DNA from: Polyangium sp. y55x31
Lineage (GTDB): Bacteria > Myxococcota_A > Polyangia > Polyangiales > Polyangiaceae
Length of the DNA stretch: 64,000 nucleotides
Direction of reading: 5' to 3'
NCBI RefSeq assembly: GCF_029946505.1
Contig: NZ_JARZHG010000002.1
Coordinates: 124,001-188,000, forward strand
Both the position numbers and the translations under genes were made by a program. The notes under the pieces were generated by a model. The model saw nothing but the letters and a program-made list of their open reading frames with translations. It made no database searches and was not told the DNA's origin. Within the stretch, counting starts at the first letter, position 1; each line of letters opens with the position of its first letter. Below are positions 42,925-51,456 of the stretch, piece by piece.

Positions 42925-44109
42925 TCAGGCCTCTCGAACCGCCGCCTCCACGAGGGCCCGGCCGAGCGGCATCACGACGTCATCCATCGCCCGGACGAAC
43001 GCGGCACGGGCGTCCCCTCGCGAGATGTGCCCGTGCGCTGCGGCCACCTCGGCCGGGAGCGGCGGCTCCGGGGGCGGCGAAGGCAGACGGCCTGCGGCGT
43101 CGCGGAAGGCTTGCGCGACGGCGTCACGCACGGGTGCACCGCCTGCGGCGATCGCGAATGCGACGACCCTGAATGCGAGCTCTGCGTGGCGTGACTCGTC
43201 TTCTGCGATGCCCGTGAGCACCTGGCGCACGGCTGGATCGGATGCGCGCTCGGCTTGCTCGGACGCGAGCACCGCTGCGAGCGTCTCGCCCACGGCGCCC
43301 TCGACCACCGTCGACACTGCGAGTTCCACGAGACCTTCGCCCAGCGGCAGAGACAGCGCCTCGGGCAACCCTCGCGGCGCGACGGGAGCGCCTCGATAGG
43401 CCGCCGCGAGCGAGAGCGAGAGCCGCGCGTGCCGCACCTCGTCGAGTGCCGCCTCGTGTGCGGCGCGGACGAGTGATTCGTCGGCCCCGTGTGCGAGCAG
43501 CGCGAGGGCGAGGCGTGAGAACGCGGCGACCGAGGCGTGCTCGAAGAGACCGTCTCGGATCCAGCGCTCTGCGAGTGCTTCGCGTGCTTCCGCCGAGAGA
43601 CCCTCGACGTTTGGCATCAGCGGCTCCTCGGACCAACCACGCCGTGCGGCCTCGATGGGCGCGACGGCGGGACCGTCGTCGGCGAGGAGCGGACGGCCGA
43701 TGACGCACTTGGGCTCGATCGTGGTGTCGTAGCAGCAGAGGCCATTGCCGCTCGGATCGGGCTTCGGGCCGACGTCGACCGAGTGCAGGCACGAGCAGAC
43801 ATCGAGGTTCTGCGCGACGGGGCCGTACGCCTCCTGCACCGAGGGACACGACTCACCCACGTTCGAGGGGATGCATGCGAGGAACGTCGTGTACTCTCCC
43901 CAGCCGCCTTCGCACTCCGTCGGGCCCGTGGAGCTCGACGTCGCGTTTGTCGTCGTGCTGCCGCCTGCGCCGCCTGCGCCCACGGACTCGCTGTCGACGA
44001 CGACCTTCGCGCCGCATCCGACGAACGCGACGGGCGTGGCGAGCGTGATCCCGAGCGCGGCAGCCATGCGCTGCGCGAGCTTCTTCCGAAAGTTAAGCGA
44101 ACCATCCAT
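42925..44109 (-). CDS. Lipoprotein with ferritin-like four-helix domain
   Basis: 394 residues: signal with lipobox-like FVGC, Gly/Ser/Thr linker, a Cys-rich segment (about 65-135; CEGG, CIPS, SCPS, VCSCLHS, LCCYD, KCVIG) and then a ferritin-like helical domain. The helices carry diiron-type motifs: FEHASVAAFSRLAL, ALDEVRHARLSLSL and GIAEDESRHAELAFRVV, that is E...ExRH...E...ExxRH. The domain may bind two iron atoms; oxidase or storage role unknown. A surface-anchored ferritin-like protein is unusual in general, though similar proteins occur in myxobacteria. ATG at 44109; an in-frame ATG at 44124 is possible. Divergent from the GST gene with only 27 bases between starts. Confidence 0.8.
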   Translation of the reverse strand: MDGSLNFRKKLAQRMAAALGITLATPVAFVGCGAKVVVDSESVGAGGAGGSTTTNATSSSTGPTECEGGWGEYTTFLACIPSNVGESCPSVQEAYGPVAQNLDVCSCLHSVDVGPKPDPSGNGLCCYDTTIEPKCVIGRPLLADDGPAVAPIEAARRGWSEEPLMPNVEGLSAEAREALAERWIRDGLFEHASVAAFSRLALALLAHGADESLVRAAHEAALDEVRHARLSLSLAAAYRGAPVAPRGLPEALSLPLGEGLVELAVSTVVEGAVGETLAAVLASEQAERASDPAVRQVLTGIAEDESRHAELAFRVVAFAIAAGGAPVRDAVAQAFRDAAGRLPSPPPEPPLPAEVAAAHGHISRGDARAAFVRAMDDVVMPLGRALVEAAVREA

Positions 44110-44136
44110 CGACCCATGATACATGACGGGGCGCCC

Positions 44137-44901
44137 ATGCAATCCCCCCTGCTCGTCACGATCACGTTCAGCCACTACTGCGAGAAGGCTCGGTGGACGC
44201 TCGATCGCGCGGGCATCACGTACCGCGAGTCGGGCCATCTTCCTGCGTTCCACATGCTCGCCGTGCGCCGCGCGGGCGGTCATCGCAGCGCGCCTGCGCT
44301 CATCACGGACGAGGGCGCGATCAACGACTCGACGGACATCGCCAAGTGGGCGGATCGCCGCGCGCCTGGCGCGCATCTCTACGGGACGAACGACGCCGAG
44401 CGCCGGGAGATCGAGGCGCTCGAGGACCACTTCGACGAGAATCTCGGGCCGCACACCCGGCGCTTCATGTACTTCCACATGTTGCGGGACCGTGACCTCG
44501 TGCTCCGCCTCTCGGCCATGCAAAACGCGCCTGCGCTGGAGAAACGCCTGCTCCCGATCTTCTTCCCGATCGTCCGCCCCGCGATGCGCCGGGCCATGCG
44601 CATCACGCCCGAGGGCGCCGAGCGCTCGCTTCGCAAAATCGAGGCGGCGTTTGCCGAGGTCGGCAAGAAGCTGGAGGATGGCCGCCGCTACCTGGTCGGC
44701 GACGCGCTCACGATGGCGGACATCACGTTCGCGAGCCTCGCGGCGGTGGTCCTCGCCCCTCCGGAGTACGGCGCCCCGCTCTGTTCGATCGACGAGCTCC
44801 CCCGGGAGCCCGCGGCCCGCATGCGCGCCTGGCAGGAGCTGCCGGCGGGGAAATTCGTGGCGAGGCTGTTCCGGGAAGATCGCGCCCCCGCGCGCCCTTG
44901 A
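44137..44901 (+). CDS. Glutathione S-transferase-like protein
   Basis: 254 residues. N-terminal thioredoxin fold (LVTITFSHYCEKARWTLDRA, with Cys in the position of the catalytic CxxK-like site), cis-Pro region SAPALITDEGAINDSTDIAK and a helical C-terminal domain (GRRYLVGDALTMADITFASL) typical of GSTs. Should use glutathione or a similar thiol for conjugation or reduction. The start is ATG 44137; ATG 44116 would add seven residues. A hairpin just after the stop (44907-44930) may end transcription. Confidence 0.85.
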   Translation: MQSPLLVTITFSHYCEKARWTLDRAGITYRESGHLPAFHMLAVRRAGGHRSAPALITDEGAINDSTDIAKWADRRAPGAHLYGTNDAERREIEALEDHFDENLGPHTRRFMYFHMLRDRDLVLRLSAMQNAPALEKRLLPIFFPIVRPAMRRAMRITPEGAERSLRKIEAAFAEVGKKLEDGRRYLVGDALTMADITFASLAAVVLAPPEYGAPLCSIDELPREPAARMRAWQELPAGKFVARLFREDRAPARP

Positions 44902-44906
44902 GCCGC

Positions 44907-44930
44907 GAATACGGATCGCGTCCCGTATTC
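44907..44930 (+). terminator. Hairpin after the GST gene, possible terminator
   Basis: GAATACGG (44907-44914) and CCGTATTC (44923-44930) form a perfect 8-bp stem with an 8-base loop, six bases after the GST stop codon. No T-run follows, so intrinsic termination is not assured; it may only stabilise the 3' end. Confidence 0.4.
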
Positions 44931-45119
44931 TCGGGATGAAAAACTCCGATATCGACCTACTCCGCACCTTTACGCAATGCGTCACACTGGCGCGCGTCGA
45001 AGTGGCAAAAATGCGCGCTGGCGCGTCGGATCCCGAACCGTCCTGAATGACAATCCGCACCACCCGTAGCGGCGGGCATGGTAACGTCCGAACGCAAACG
45101 CTCTCTGGGGGGAGCTTCC

Positions 45120-46472
45120 ATGCCACGCCGTTACCTCGTCATTCGCACCGATCGCACGCAGCGTTCGTTCTTGACCCGCGAGCTCGAGCAAGGCCGCCTG
45201 CGCCAGGGTTTTGGTTGGCGACGCGAGCACGATTTGCGGCTCCTGCGCGACCAGGTGCGCGCGGGAAAAAAGCTCACGGAGGAGGAGGCGAGTGTCTGGC
45301 GAAACCGGCGCCTGCTCGACACGGAGCCCGATGGCCTGAAGCCGGGCAACGTGCTCATCCTGCCGAACCTGCCCGAGCCGGGCCGCTGGGTCCTCGCGCG
45401 CGTGAAGGGCGCCTACGATTTCGCGCCCATCGTCGCGCCGGGGCGGGAAGGCCCGGATTATGGCCATATCGTGGCCGTGGAGCCCATCCGCACGCCGGGC
45501 GGGAGGATCGGCAGCGTCGACGCGGAGAACACGCACGTCGACGCCGAGCTCCGCGCCACGATGCGGAACCTGTCGAGGATGTGGTCGATCGACGCGCTCG
45601 GCTCCGCCGTGGAGGCGCTCGTCCACGCGATCGAGTCCGGCAAGGACACGTGGACGCCCGAACCCGAGACGCAAAAAGCCGAAGGGTTCTTCACGGCCGT
45701 ACGCGACGCGGCGTGGAAGCACGTCCAGACGAAATACAAGGGCGCCGAGCTCGCCCACCTCGTGCATCACCTGTTCGTGTGCATCTACGAGGGCGGGCGC
45801 GTCGAGCAATGGGGCGGGGCCGGCGAGAGGGGCACGGATCTCATCGTCTACACGCGGGATCCTCTGGGGCTCGAATACAAGGTCGCCGTCCAGATCAAGC
45901 AAGACGGGCTCCACGACGACGAGCGCGCGCTCGGCCAGATCGAGCAGGCCAAGGAGCTCCACAAGATCGACGCGGGCGTCATCGTGACGACCGCCGAGGT
46001 GACGAGTGGTGCATTCGAGGAAAAATGCGCCGCGCTCGAAGGCAAGCTCGGCATCGACATTCGCGTGATCGTGAGGGGCGAGCTCATCGAGCTCGTGATG
46101 AAGTACCTCGGCAAGGCCCGGATGACCGTCCGCGAGGCGCTCATCGATCTCCTCCGCGAGAGCACGGCGTCTCCCGAGCCGCGGGAGCACACGCCGGTGA
46201 CGGACCGCGTATACGAAGAGCTGCAGCGTCTACCCGAGCTCGAACGTCAAATCGCTGGGACGAAGGTGGCGCACCAGAACCGCGGCGGCGGCGTTCATTT
46301 GATCCGGGTCGAATTACCCCAAGAAATGATCGCCGCCGTCGTGGAACCCATCGCGCAAAGCATCGTGTCCTGCCTGCGGAAAATGGTCCCGAGCGCGAAG
46401 TGTCAGCGGGGCAAACCGAGCGGCCCCGGTACGAAATGGATGGTCGTGGATACCATCCTCGAGCTCGCTTGA
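45120..46472 (+). CDS. Mrr-like PD-(D/E)XK restriction endonuclease, solitary
   Basis: 450 residues. A unique N-terminal half (1-180) is followed by an Mrr-type nuclease core: helix Glu E209 (YKGAELAHLVHHLFV), GAGERGTDLIVY with D240, then VAVQIKQ with Q258-x-K260, and the closing VIVTTAEVTSGAFEEKCAAL. Mrr-family enzymes cut modified DNA (type IV restriction), but QxK cores also occur in other DNA nucleases. No methylase or helicase gene is adjacent, which favours a modification-dependent or single-protein defence role. ATG at 45120 is fixed by GGGGGGAG five bases upstream. The C-terminal 110 residues are unrecognised. Confidence 0.82.
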   Translation: MPRRYLVIRTDRTQRSFLTRELEQGRLRQGFGWRREHDLRLLRDQVRAGKKLTEEEASVWRNRRLLDTEPDGLKPGNVLILPNLPEPGRWVLARVKGAYDFAPIVAPGREGPDYGHIVAVEPIRTPGGRIGSVDAENTHVDAELRATMRNLSRMWSIDALGSAVEALVHAIESGKDTWTPEPETQKAEGFFTAVRDAAWKHVQTKYKGAELAHLVHHLFVCIYEGGRVEQWGGAGERGTDLIVYTRDPLGLEYKVAVQIKQDGLHDDERALGQIEQAKELHKIDAGVIVTTAEVTSGAFEEKCAALEGKLGIDIRVIVRGELIELVMKYLGKARMTVREALIDLLRESTASPEPREHTPVTDRVYEELQRLPELERQIAGTKVAHQNRGGGVHLIRVELPQEMIAAVVEPIAQSIVSCLRKMVPSAKCQRGKPSGPGTKWMVVDTILELA

Positions 46473-46494
46473 CGTCGAAGCGAACTCTCCGCCG

Positions 46495-46758
46495 CTAGGC
46501 GCTCCCCCCGGCGCCGCCCGCGCCGCCGGATCCCCCAGCGCCGCCCGCGCCGCCCGTGCCCATCATCGAGCCACCGGTGCCGCCTGTGCCTCCGGAGCCA
46601 CCCTCACCGCCGGTGCCGCCCGTGCCTCCGGAGCCGCCCTCCCCTTCATGACAATCGCCTTCGTGGCAGGCTTCCTCGGAGCAACCACCGACCAGCGCGC
46701 CGGCCGCAGCCACGAGCAACCCCGAAAACGCGAGAACCCTGAATTGCTTGTTCGTCAT
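46495..46758 (-). CDS. Small glycine-rich lipoprotein
   Basis: 87 residues from the ATG at 46758: signal peptide with lipobox VGGC, two CHEGD/CHEGE repeats, then about 50 residues made almost only of GGT, GGS, GGA and GGE units. Such Gly-rich tails are linkers in other lipoproteins of this window (9.8, 59.1 kb), but here nothing follows. It may be a spacer protein at the surface, or the remnant of a longer protein that lost its domain. Its stop lies 22 bases from that of the Mrr-like gene. Confidence 0.65.
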   Translation of the reverse strand: MTNKQFRVLAFSGLLVAAAGALVGGCSEEACHEGDCHEGEGGSGGTGGTGGEGGSGGTGGTGGSMMGTGGAGGAGGSGGAGGAGGSA

Positions 46759-46985
46759 GGGATGGCCGTTTATCACCTCCGCCAGGTCTCCCGGTGCGAC
46801 AGGTTGTCGCACGCGGAAAAGACCCCTGCCGTCGTGCGGTAACATTCCGCTGTTCAGGAACGTACACTTTTGAGGACCAAGCTCCTCCCCTCCCCTGCGG
46901 CTCCGACCGAGACCGACCCGACGTAGCGCATCGCGGCGAACCCCCCGTTCCGGAAATTCCCTGATCGGGTATCCTCCTTTCCGCC

Positions 46986-49709
46986 ATGCCCCCGCCCTCT
47001 GCCCGAGAGCACGCCGAACGTCGCGTCGGCAAAACGCTCCGGGAGAAGTACCGCATCGAGCGCGTGCTCGGCGTGGGCGGCATGGCGACGGTCTACCTCG
47101 CCGTTCACCGCAACGGTCACCGGGTCGCCGTCAAGATCCTCCACCCCGAGCTCTCCGCCAGCGTCACCCAGCGCGAGCGCTTCGTCCGCGAAGGCTACGT
47201 CGCGAACTCCATCGAGCACCCCGGCGCCGTGCGCGTCCTCGACGACGACGTCTCCGACGACGGCTGCCCGTTCCTCGTGATGGAGCTGCTCGAAGGCGAG
47301 ACCCTCGACCAGCGGCGCAGGCGCGCCGGCGGAAAGATCGCTTGCCGCGAGGTCCTCGTCATCGGCCACGCGCTCTGCGACGCGCTCGCGGCCGCGCACG
47401 ACAAGGGCATCGTGCATCGCGACATCAAGCCGGAGAACGTGTTCATCACGTCCGACGGCACCCTCAAGATCCTCGACTTCGGCATCGCGCGTGTCGCCGA
47501 CGAGGAAGGTGGACCCGGCGGCGGCGTCGCCGGCACCCCCGCCTACATGCCGCCCGAGCAGGCCCTCGGGGATCGAGGCGCCATCGACGCGCGCACCGAC
47601 CTCTGGGCCGCCGGCGCGACGATGTTCACGCTCATCACGGGCAGGCTCGTGCACGACGCGAGCCGCGCGACGGAGCTGCTCACGAGCACCGCGACCAAGC
47701 CCGCGCCGCGCCTCATCGACGTCGCGCCCGAGGTCCCGCGCGAGGTCGCTCGCGTCGTCGACGAGGCCCTCGCGTATTCGCGGCACGATAGGTTCGAGGA
47801 CGCGCGCGAGATGCGCGACGCGATCGGCATGGCCCACATGGCGGTGTACGGCGAGCCGCTCTCCGTCGTCGGACCTCGCAACAGCGGCAGCTCCCTCGCG
47901 TTCGCGCCGTCGTCGTCGCGACGCATTTCGCTCCAGCCTGCTTCGGGGCGCGTGGTCACGTCGCGGCCGCGGGCCGAGCTCGTCGAGACGGTGCTCGACG
48001 TGCCCCTTCCGAACGAAGGCTCGCCGCGCCCGCCCTCGCTCGCGCCGGCCGCCGCGCCCGTCGACGGCGCGCCGCAAAACACCGTGAGCGAGCCGCTCTC
48101 GTCGCGTCCCACCGAGCAGCGCCCCTCCCGCGCGCGCGCCGTGCTCATGATGTCGGCGGGCTTCGGCATGATCGCGACGCTCCTCGTGCTCTTCGTGGCG
48201 CGCGCGAACCACCTCGTGCAGACCGAGGTGCCGCCGAATCCAAAGACGCCGGCGCCGCGCCCCGCGTGCGTGACGAACGCCGACTGCGCCTCGCCGGGCA
48301 GCGGCTCGCACGTGATCTGCCGCAAGGACCGCGGCGCCTGCGTCACGCTCGAGACCGATCAGTGCCGCGTCCTCGCCGAGAGCGGCGACGTCGAGAACGA
48401 CGGAACGCTCTGGATCGGCGCGATGTACCCGCACGACGAGAAAAAAGGCACGGCGTACGGCCGGCAAGCCGCGCGCGCCGTGGACCTCGCCCGCCGCGAT
48501 TTCGCGAGCCTCACCGGCGGCCTGCCTCCCGCGAGCGGCGCGGGAAAGCCACGCCCGATCGGCATCGTCCTCTGCGACGACACCGAGGCCGCCGAGCGCG
48601 CGGCGTCGCACCTCGTCGACGACATCGGCGTGCCCGCGGTCCTCGGCTTCGCGCGCAGCAAGGAGGTCCTCGACCTCGCGAGCTCCCACTTCCTGCCGAA
48701 GGGCGTGCTCGCGTTCGCCTCGAACACGGCCTCGATGCTCACGGACATCCCGCACGCGCCCGACGATCCGCGCCTCGTCTTGCGCGTGACCACGAGCGCG
48801 ACCATGTCCACGGACGCGAAGGCCGCGTTCCTCGAACACGTGCTCGAGCCGGAGATCCGCAAGCGCCCCGGGATCCTCCGCCCGGGCGAGGCATTACGCG
48901 TGGCCATCGTCCGCGTCGACAACGCCTCCGGCGTGAGCCACGCGGACAAACTCGTCTCGGCCTTGCGCTGGAACGGCAAGAGCGCCGCGGAGAACGGCGA
49001 CGATCTGCGCCAGTTCGTGGTGAAGGACGAGCTCTCCGGGTCACAGACCGGCGACGCCGTCACGCCGCTCCTCGCGTCGATCGGCGCGTTCGCGCCGCAC
49101 GTCATCGTCGAGGCGGGCGCGGGCGCGCAGTTCCTCGTCGAGCTCGAGCGCCGCTGGCCGAAGAACCTCCGCTTCCGGCCGCATTACATCATGTCGGGCT
49201 CGCTCGCCTCGGACGACTTCCTGAAGCTCGTCGCCGAGCGCCCGGACGCCTCGCGGAGGCTGCTCAGCGTCGACGCCGCGATGAACCCCGCGCTCGCGAA
49301 GTTCGTCGTGCACCACAACGAAATCTTCCCGGACAAGGTCACGCCGTACGACTCGACGAGCGCGCCGTACGACGCGTTTTACGCCGTCGCCTACGCCGCG
49401 CTCGCGCTCGGCGACGAGCCGATCACGGGCCGCGGGCTCGCGCGCGCCGTGCGCCGCCTCGTGCCCCCGGGCGAGCCGGTCGAGGTCGGCCAGGGCGGCA
49501 TCTACACGGCGATCAAAGTCCTACGCGGCGGTAAAAATATCGACCTCACCGGCGCGCAGACCTCGCTCGACTTCGATCCGGAGACCGGCGACGCCACGGT
49601 CGATTTCGCGGTGTATTGCCTCGATCCGAAGCGCCGCGTCGCGGCCGAGTCGGGCCTCGTCTATCGCGCGAAGACCGGCAAGCTCGAAGGCGTGATGCGC
49701 TGCCCGTGA
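46986..49709 (+). CDS. Transmembrane Ser/Thr kinase with extracytoplasmic periplasmic-binding-protein sensor
   Basis: 907 residues. Kinase domain about 20-285: glycine loop GVGGMATVY, AVK with K50, HRDIKPEN (D146), DFG (164-166) and activation segment ending GTPAYMPPEQ, all intact. A Pro/Ser linker (290-383), one membrane helix (about 385-405), a short Cys segment (four to six Cys, about 420-455), then about 440 residues with the type I periplasmic-binding fold of amino-acid-binding proteins: LWIGAMYPHDEKKGTAYGRQ, PIGIVLCDD, GVPAVLGFARSKEVLDLAS, VLAFASNTASMLTD, PYDAFYAVAYAALALGD. It should bind a small ligand outside and signal by Ser/Thr phosphorylation inside. Followed by a barrel and a lipoprotein gene. 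Confidence 0.92.
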   Translation: MPPPSAREHAERRVGKTLREKYRIERVLGVGGMATVYLAVHRNGHRVAVKILHPELSASVTQRERFVREGYVANSIEHPGAVRVLDDDVSDDGCPFLVMELLEGETLDQRRRRAGGKIACREVLVIGHALCDALAAAHDKGIVHRDIKPENVFITSDGTLKILDFGIARVADEEGGPGGGVAGTPAYMPPEQALGDRGAIDARTDLWAAGATMFTLITGRLVHDASRATELLTSTATKPAPRLIDVAPEVPREVARVVDEALAYSRHDRFEDAREMRDAIGMAHMAVYGEPLSVVGPRNSGSSLAFAPSSSRRISLQPASGRVVTSRPRAELVETVLDVPLPNEGSPRPPSLAPAAAPVDGAPQNTVSEPLSSRPTEQRPSRARAVLMMSAGFGMIATLLVLFVARANHLVQTEVPPNPKTPAPRPACVTNADCASPGSGSHVICRKDRGACVTLETDQCRVLAESGDVENDGTLWIGAMYPHDEKKGTAYGRQAARAVDLARRDFASLTGGLPPASGAGKPRPIGIVLCDDTEAAERAASHLVDDIGVPAVLGFARSKEVLDLASSHFLPKGVLAFASNTASMLTDIPHAPDDPRLVLRVTTSATMSTDAKAAFLEHVLEPEIRKRPGILRPGEALRVAIVRVDNASGVSHADKLVSALRWNGKSAAENGDDLRQFVVKDELSGSQTGDAVTPLLASIGAFAPHVIVEAGAGAQFLVELERRWPKNLRFRPHYIMSGSLASDDFLKLVAERPDASRRLLSVDAAMNPALAKFVVHHNEIFPDKVTPYDSTSAPYDAFYAVAYAALALGDEPITGRGLARAVRRLVPPGEPVEVGQGGIYTAIKVLRGGKNIDLTGAQTSLDFDPETGDATVDFAVYCLDPKRRVAAESGLVYRAKTGKLEGVMRCP

Positions 49710-49772
49710 CGGATGCGGCAAGGCGTTGCGCCTGTGGGCCGAGTGCGGATACCGTGCGGATCTTCCCGCACC

Positions 49773-51437
49773 ATGCGAACGCCCGCCGCCCTCTTCGCCT
49801 CGGTCCCTTCGGCCCTCGCCCTCTCGCTCGCGCTCCTCTCGGGGGAAGCGCACGCGCAAACGGAGGCGTGGACGGATCCGGATCCGAAGGGCCAGGGGAG
49901 CCGGTACGCGCTCGACAAGTTCGGCTTCCGCGCCGGCGCCGAGTATCGCGCGAATCTGCTCTACGTGAACCCGATCGCGCTGAACAGCGAATCGAACCGG
50001 CGCTTGAGCTGGATCGAGCACCGCCTGCGCCTCGACGTCGGCGTCGACTACCTCGACAAGGTGCGCCTCTACGCCTCGGCCGACATGCTCGACGGCGTGC
50101 TCTGGGGTGACAACGGCACGCTCGCCTCCGGCCCCGCGCCGAACTTCGGGACGAACATCAACGCCCGCAGCCCCAACGTCACCACGCCCTGCGTCGGCCT
50201 GCGCGGCCCCGATCCTTTGAACGCCGACGATTACGGCTACACGCTCTGCTCGCAGGAGCAGATCCGGTTCCGCAAGGCCTACGGCGACGTCGTGCTCCCG
50301 ATCGGCCTGCTCCGCGTGGGCCGCCAGTCCGCGAACACCGGCACCGGCATCCAGGCCGCGGACGGCGATGGACGGCCGAACCGCTTCGGCTTCAGCCGGC
50401 AGGGTAACCTCGTCGACCGCGTCCTCTTCGCGACCAAGCCCCTCGAGGCCTTCAAGCCCAAGGAGGAGCGCGACACCTCGGAGAACCGCGGGGTCATCCT
50501 CGCGCTCGCCTACGATCGCTGGGTCACCGACAGCGTGCAGCTCTTCGCCGACGACGTGCAGCAGGTCGACGTGGCCGTGCGTTTCCTCGCGCCGCGCCTC
50601 GGCCCCGCCCGCGACCTCTTCCTCGGCGGCTACTACGTGCACCGCTGGGACGACGCGAACAGCTCCAGCATCAACAGCTTCGGCCTGAAGGCGATCTCGC
50701 GCTTCGGCGATTTCCACGTCACCGCCGAGGCCGCGATGAACGTCGGATCGACCCGCGAGATCGCCCAGGCGAACAGCTACATCTCGAACGATCCCGTCGT
50801 CGATCAGCGCATCCTCCAGGGCGGCGCGCGCGCCGTCGTCCGCTACGACAAGCCGCTCTACACCGCGTACCTCGAGTTCGATTACGCCTCCGGCGACGCC
50901 GATCCGAACAACCGCACGCCGCTCACGCAGTTCGTCTTCGCCGAGGACGCGAACGTGGGCCTCCTGCTCTTCGAGCACGTCCTCGCCTTCCAGACCGCGC
51001 GCGTCGCGGCCGCGGGCACCGAGCTCTTGAAGCGCCTCGGCGCCCCGAGCTTTCCCTCGGACTCGGTGTACAACCGCGGCGCCTTCACGAACGCGATCGC
51101 GCTCTTCCCGCAGTTCGACATCCGCCCGATCCGCGGCCTCACGCTGCGCGGCGGCGCGCTCTTCGCGTTCGCGGCCGAGCCCGTCGTCGATCCGGTCAAC
51201 TCCCTCCTCGCCCGCGACGGCCTCACGATCGAGGACGATCTCGTGAACTTCGTCGGCGGCAAACCCGGCCGTTATTACGGCACCGAGCTCGACGGGCGCA
51301 TCTCCTACCGCTACCTCGATCACTTCCTCTTCGATTTCGAGGCCGCGGTGCTCTTCCCCGGCGACGCGCTCCGGAACGAGGACGGCTACGCGGTGCGCAG
51401 CGTCCTCCTCCAGGGCCGCACCACGTTTTTCTTCTAG
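49773..51437 (+). CDS. Outer-membrane beta-barrel protein
   Basis: 554 residues: signal peptide cleaved after AHA (residue about 27), then alternating strands with aromatic residues throughout (FRAGAEYRANLLYVNP, DKVRLYASADMLDGVLWGD, FHVTAEAAMNVGS, YTAYLEFDYASGDADPNN) and a C-terminal Phe run (TTFFF), the usual barrel-assembly signal. The overall look is that of alginate-export or porin-like barrels of 16-18 strands. Starts 63 bases after the kinase gene and is followed after 19 bases by a lipoprotein gene, so the three likely form one unit. Substrate unknown. Confidence 0.85.
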   Translation: MRTPAALFASVPSALALSLALLSGEAHAQTEAWTDPDPKGQGSRYALDKFGFRAGAEYRANLLYVNPIALNSESNRRLSWIEHRLRLDVGVDYLDKVRLYASADMLDGVLWGDNGTLASGPAPNFGTNINARSPNVTTPCVGLRGPDPLNADDYGYTLCSQEQIRFRKAYGDVVLPIGLLRVGRQSANTGTGIQAADGDGRPNRFGFSRQGNLVDRVLFATKPLEAFKPKEERDTSENRGVILALAYDRWVTDSVQLFADDVQQVDVAVRFLAPRLGPARDLFLGGYYVHRWDDANSSSINSFGLKAISRFGDFHVTAEAAMNVGSTREIAQANSYISNDPVVDQRILQGGARAVVRYDKPLYTAYLEFDYASGDADPNNRTPLTQFVFAEDANVGLLLFEHVLAFQTARVAAAGTELLKRLGAPSFPSDSVYNRGAFTNAIALFPQFDIRPIRGLTLRGGALFAFAAEPVVDPVNSLLARDGLTIEDDLVNFVGGKPGRYYGTELDGRISYRYLDHFLFDFEAAVLFPGDALRNEDGYAVRSVLLQGRTTFFF

Positions 51438-51456
51438 ATCGCGCGGAGCCAAGGAC

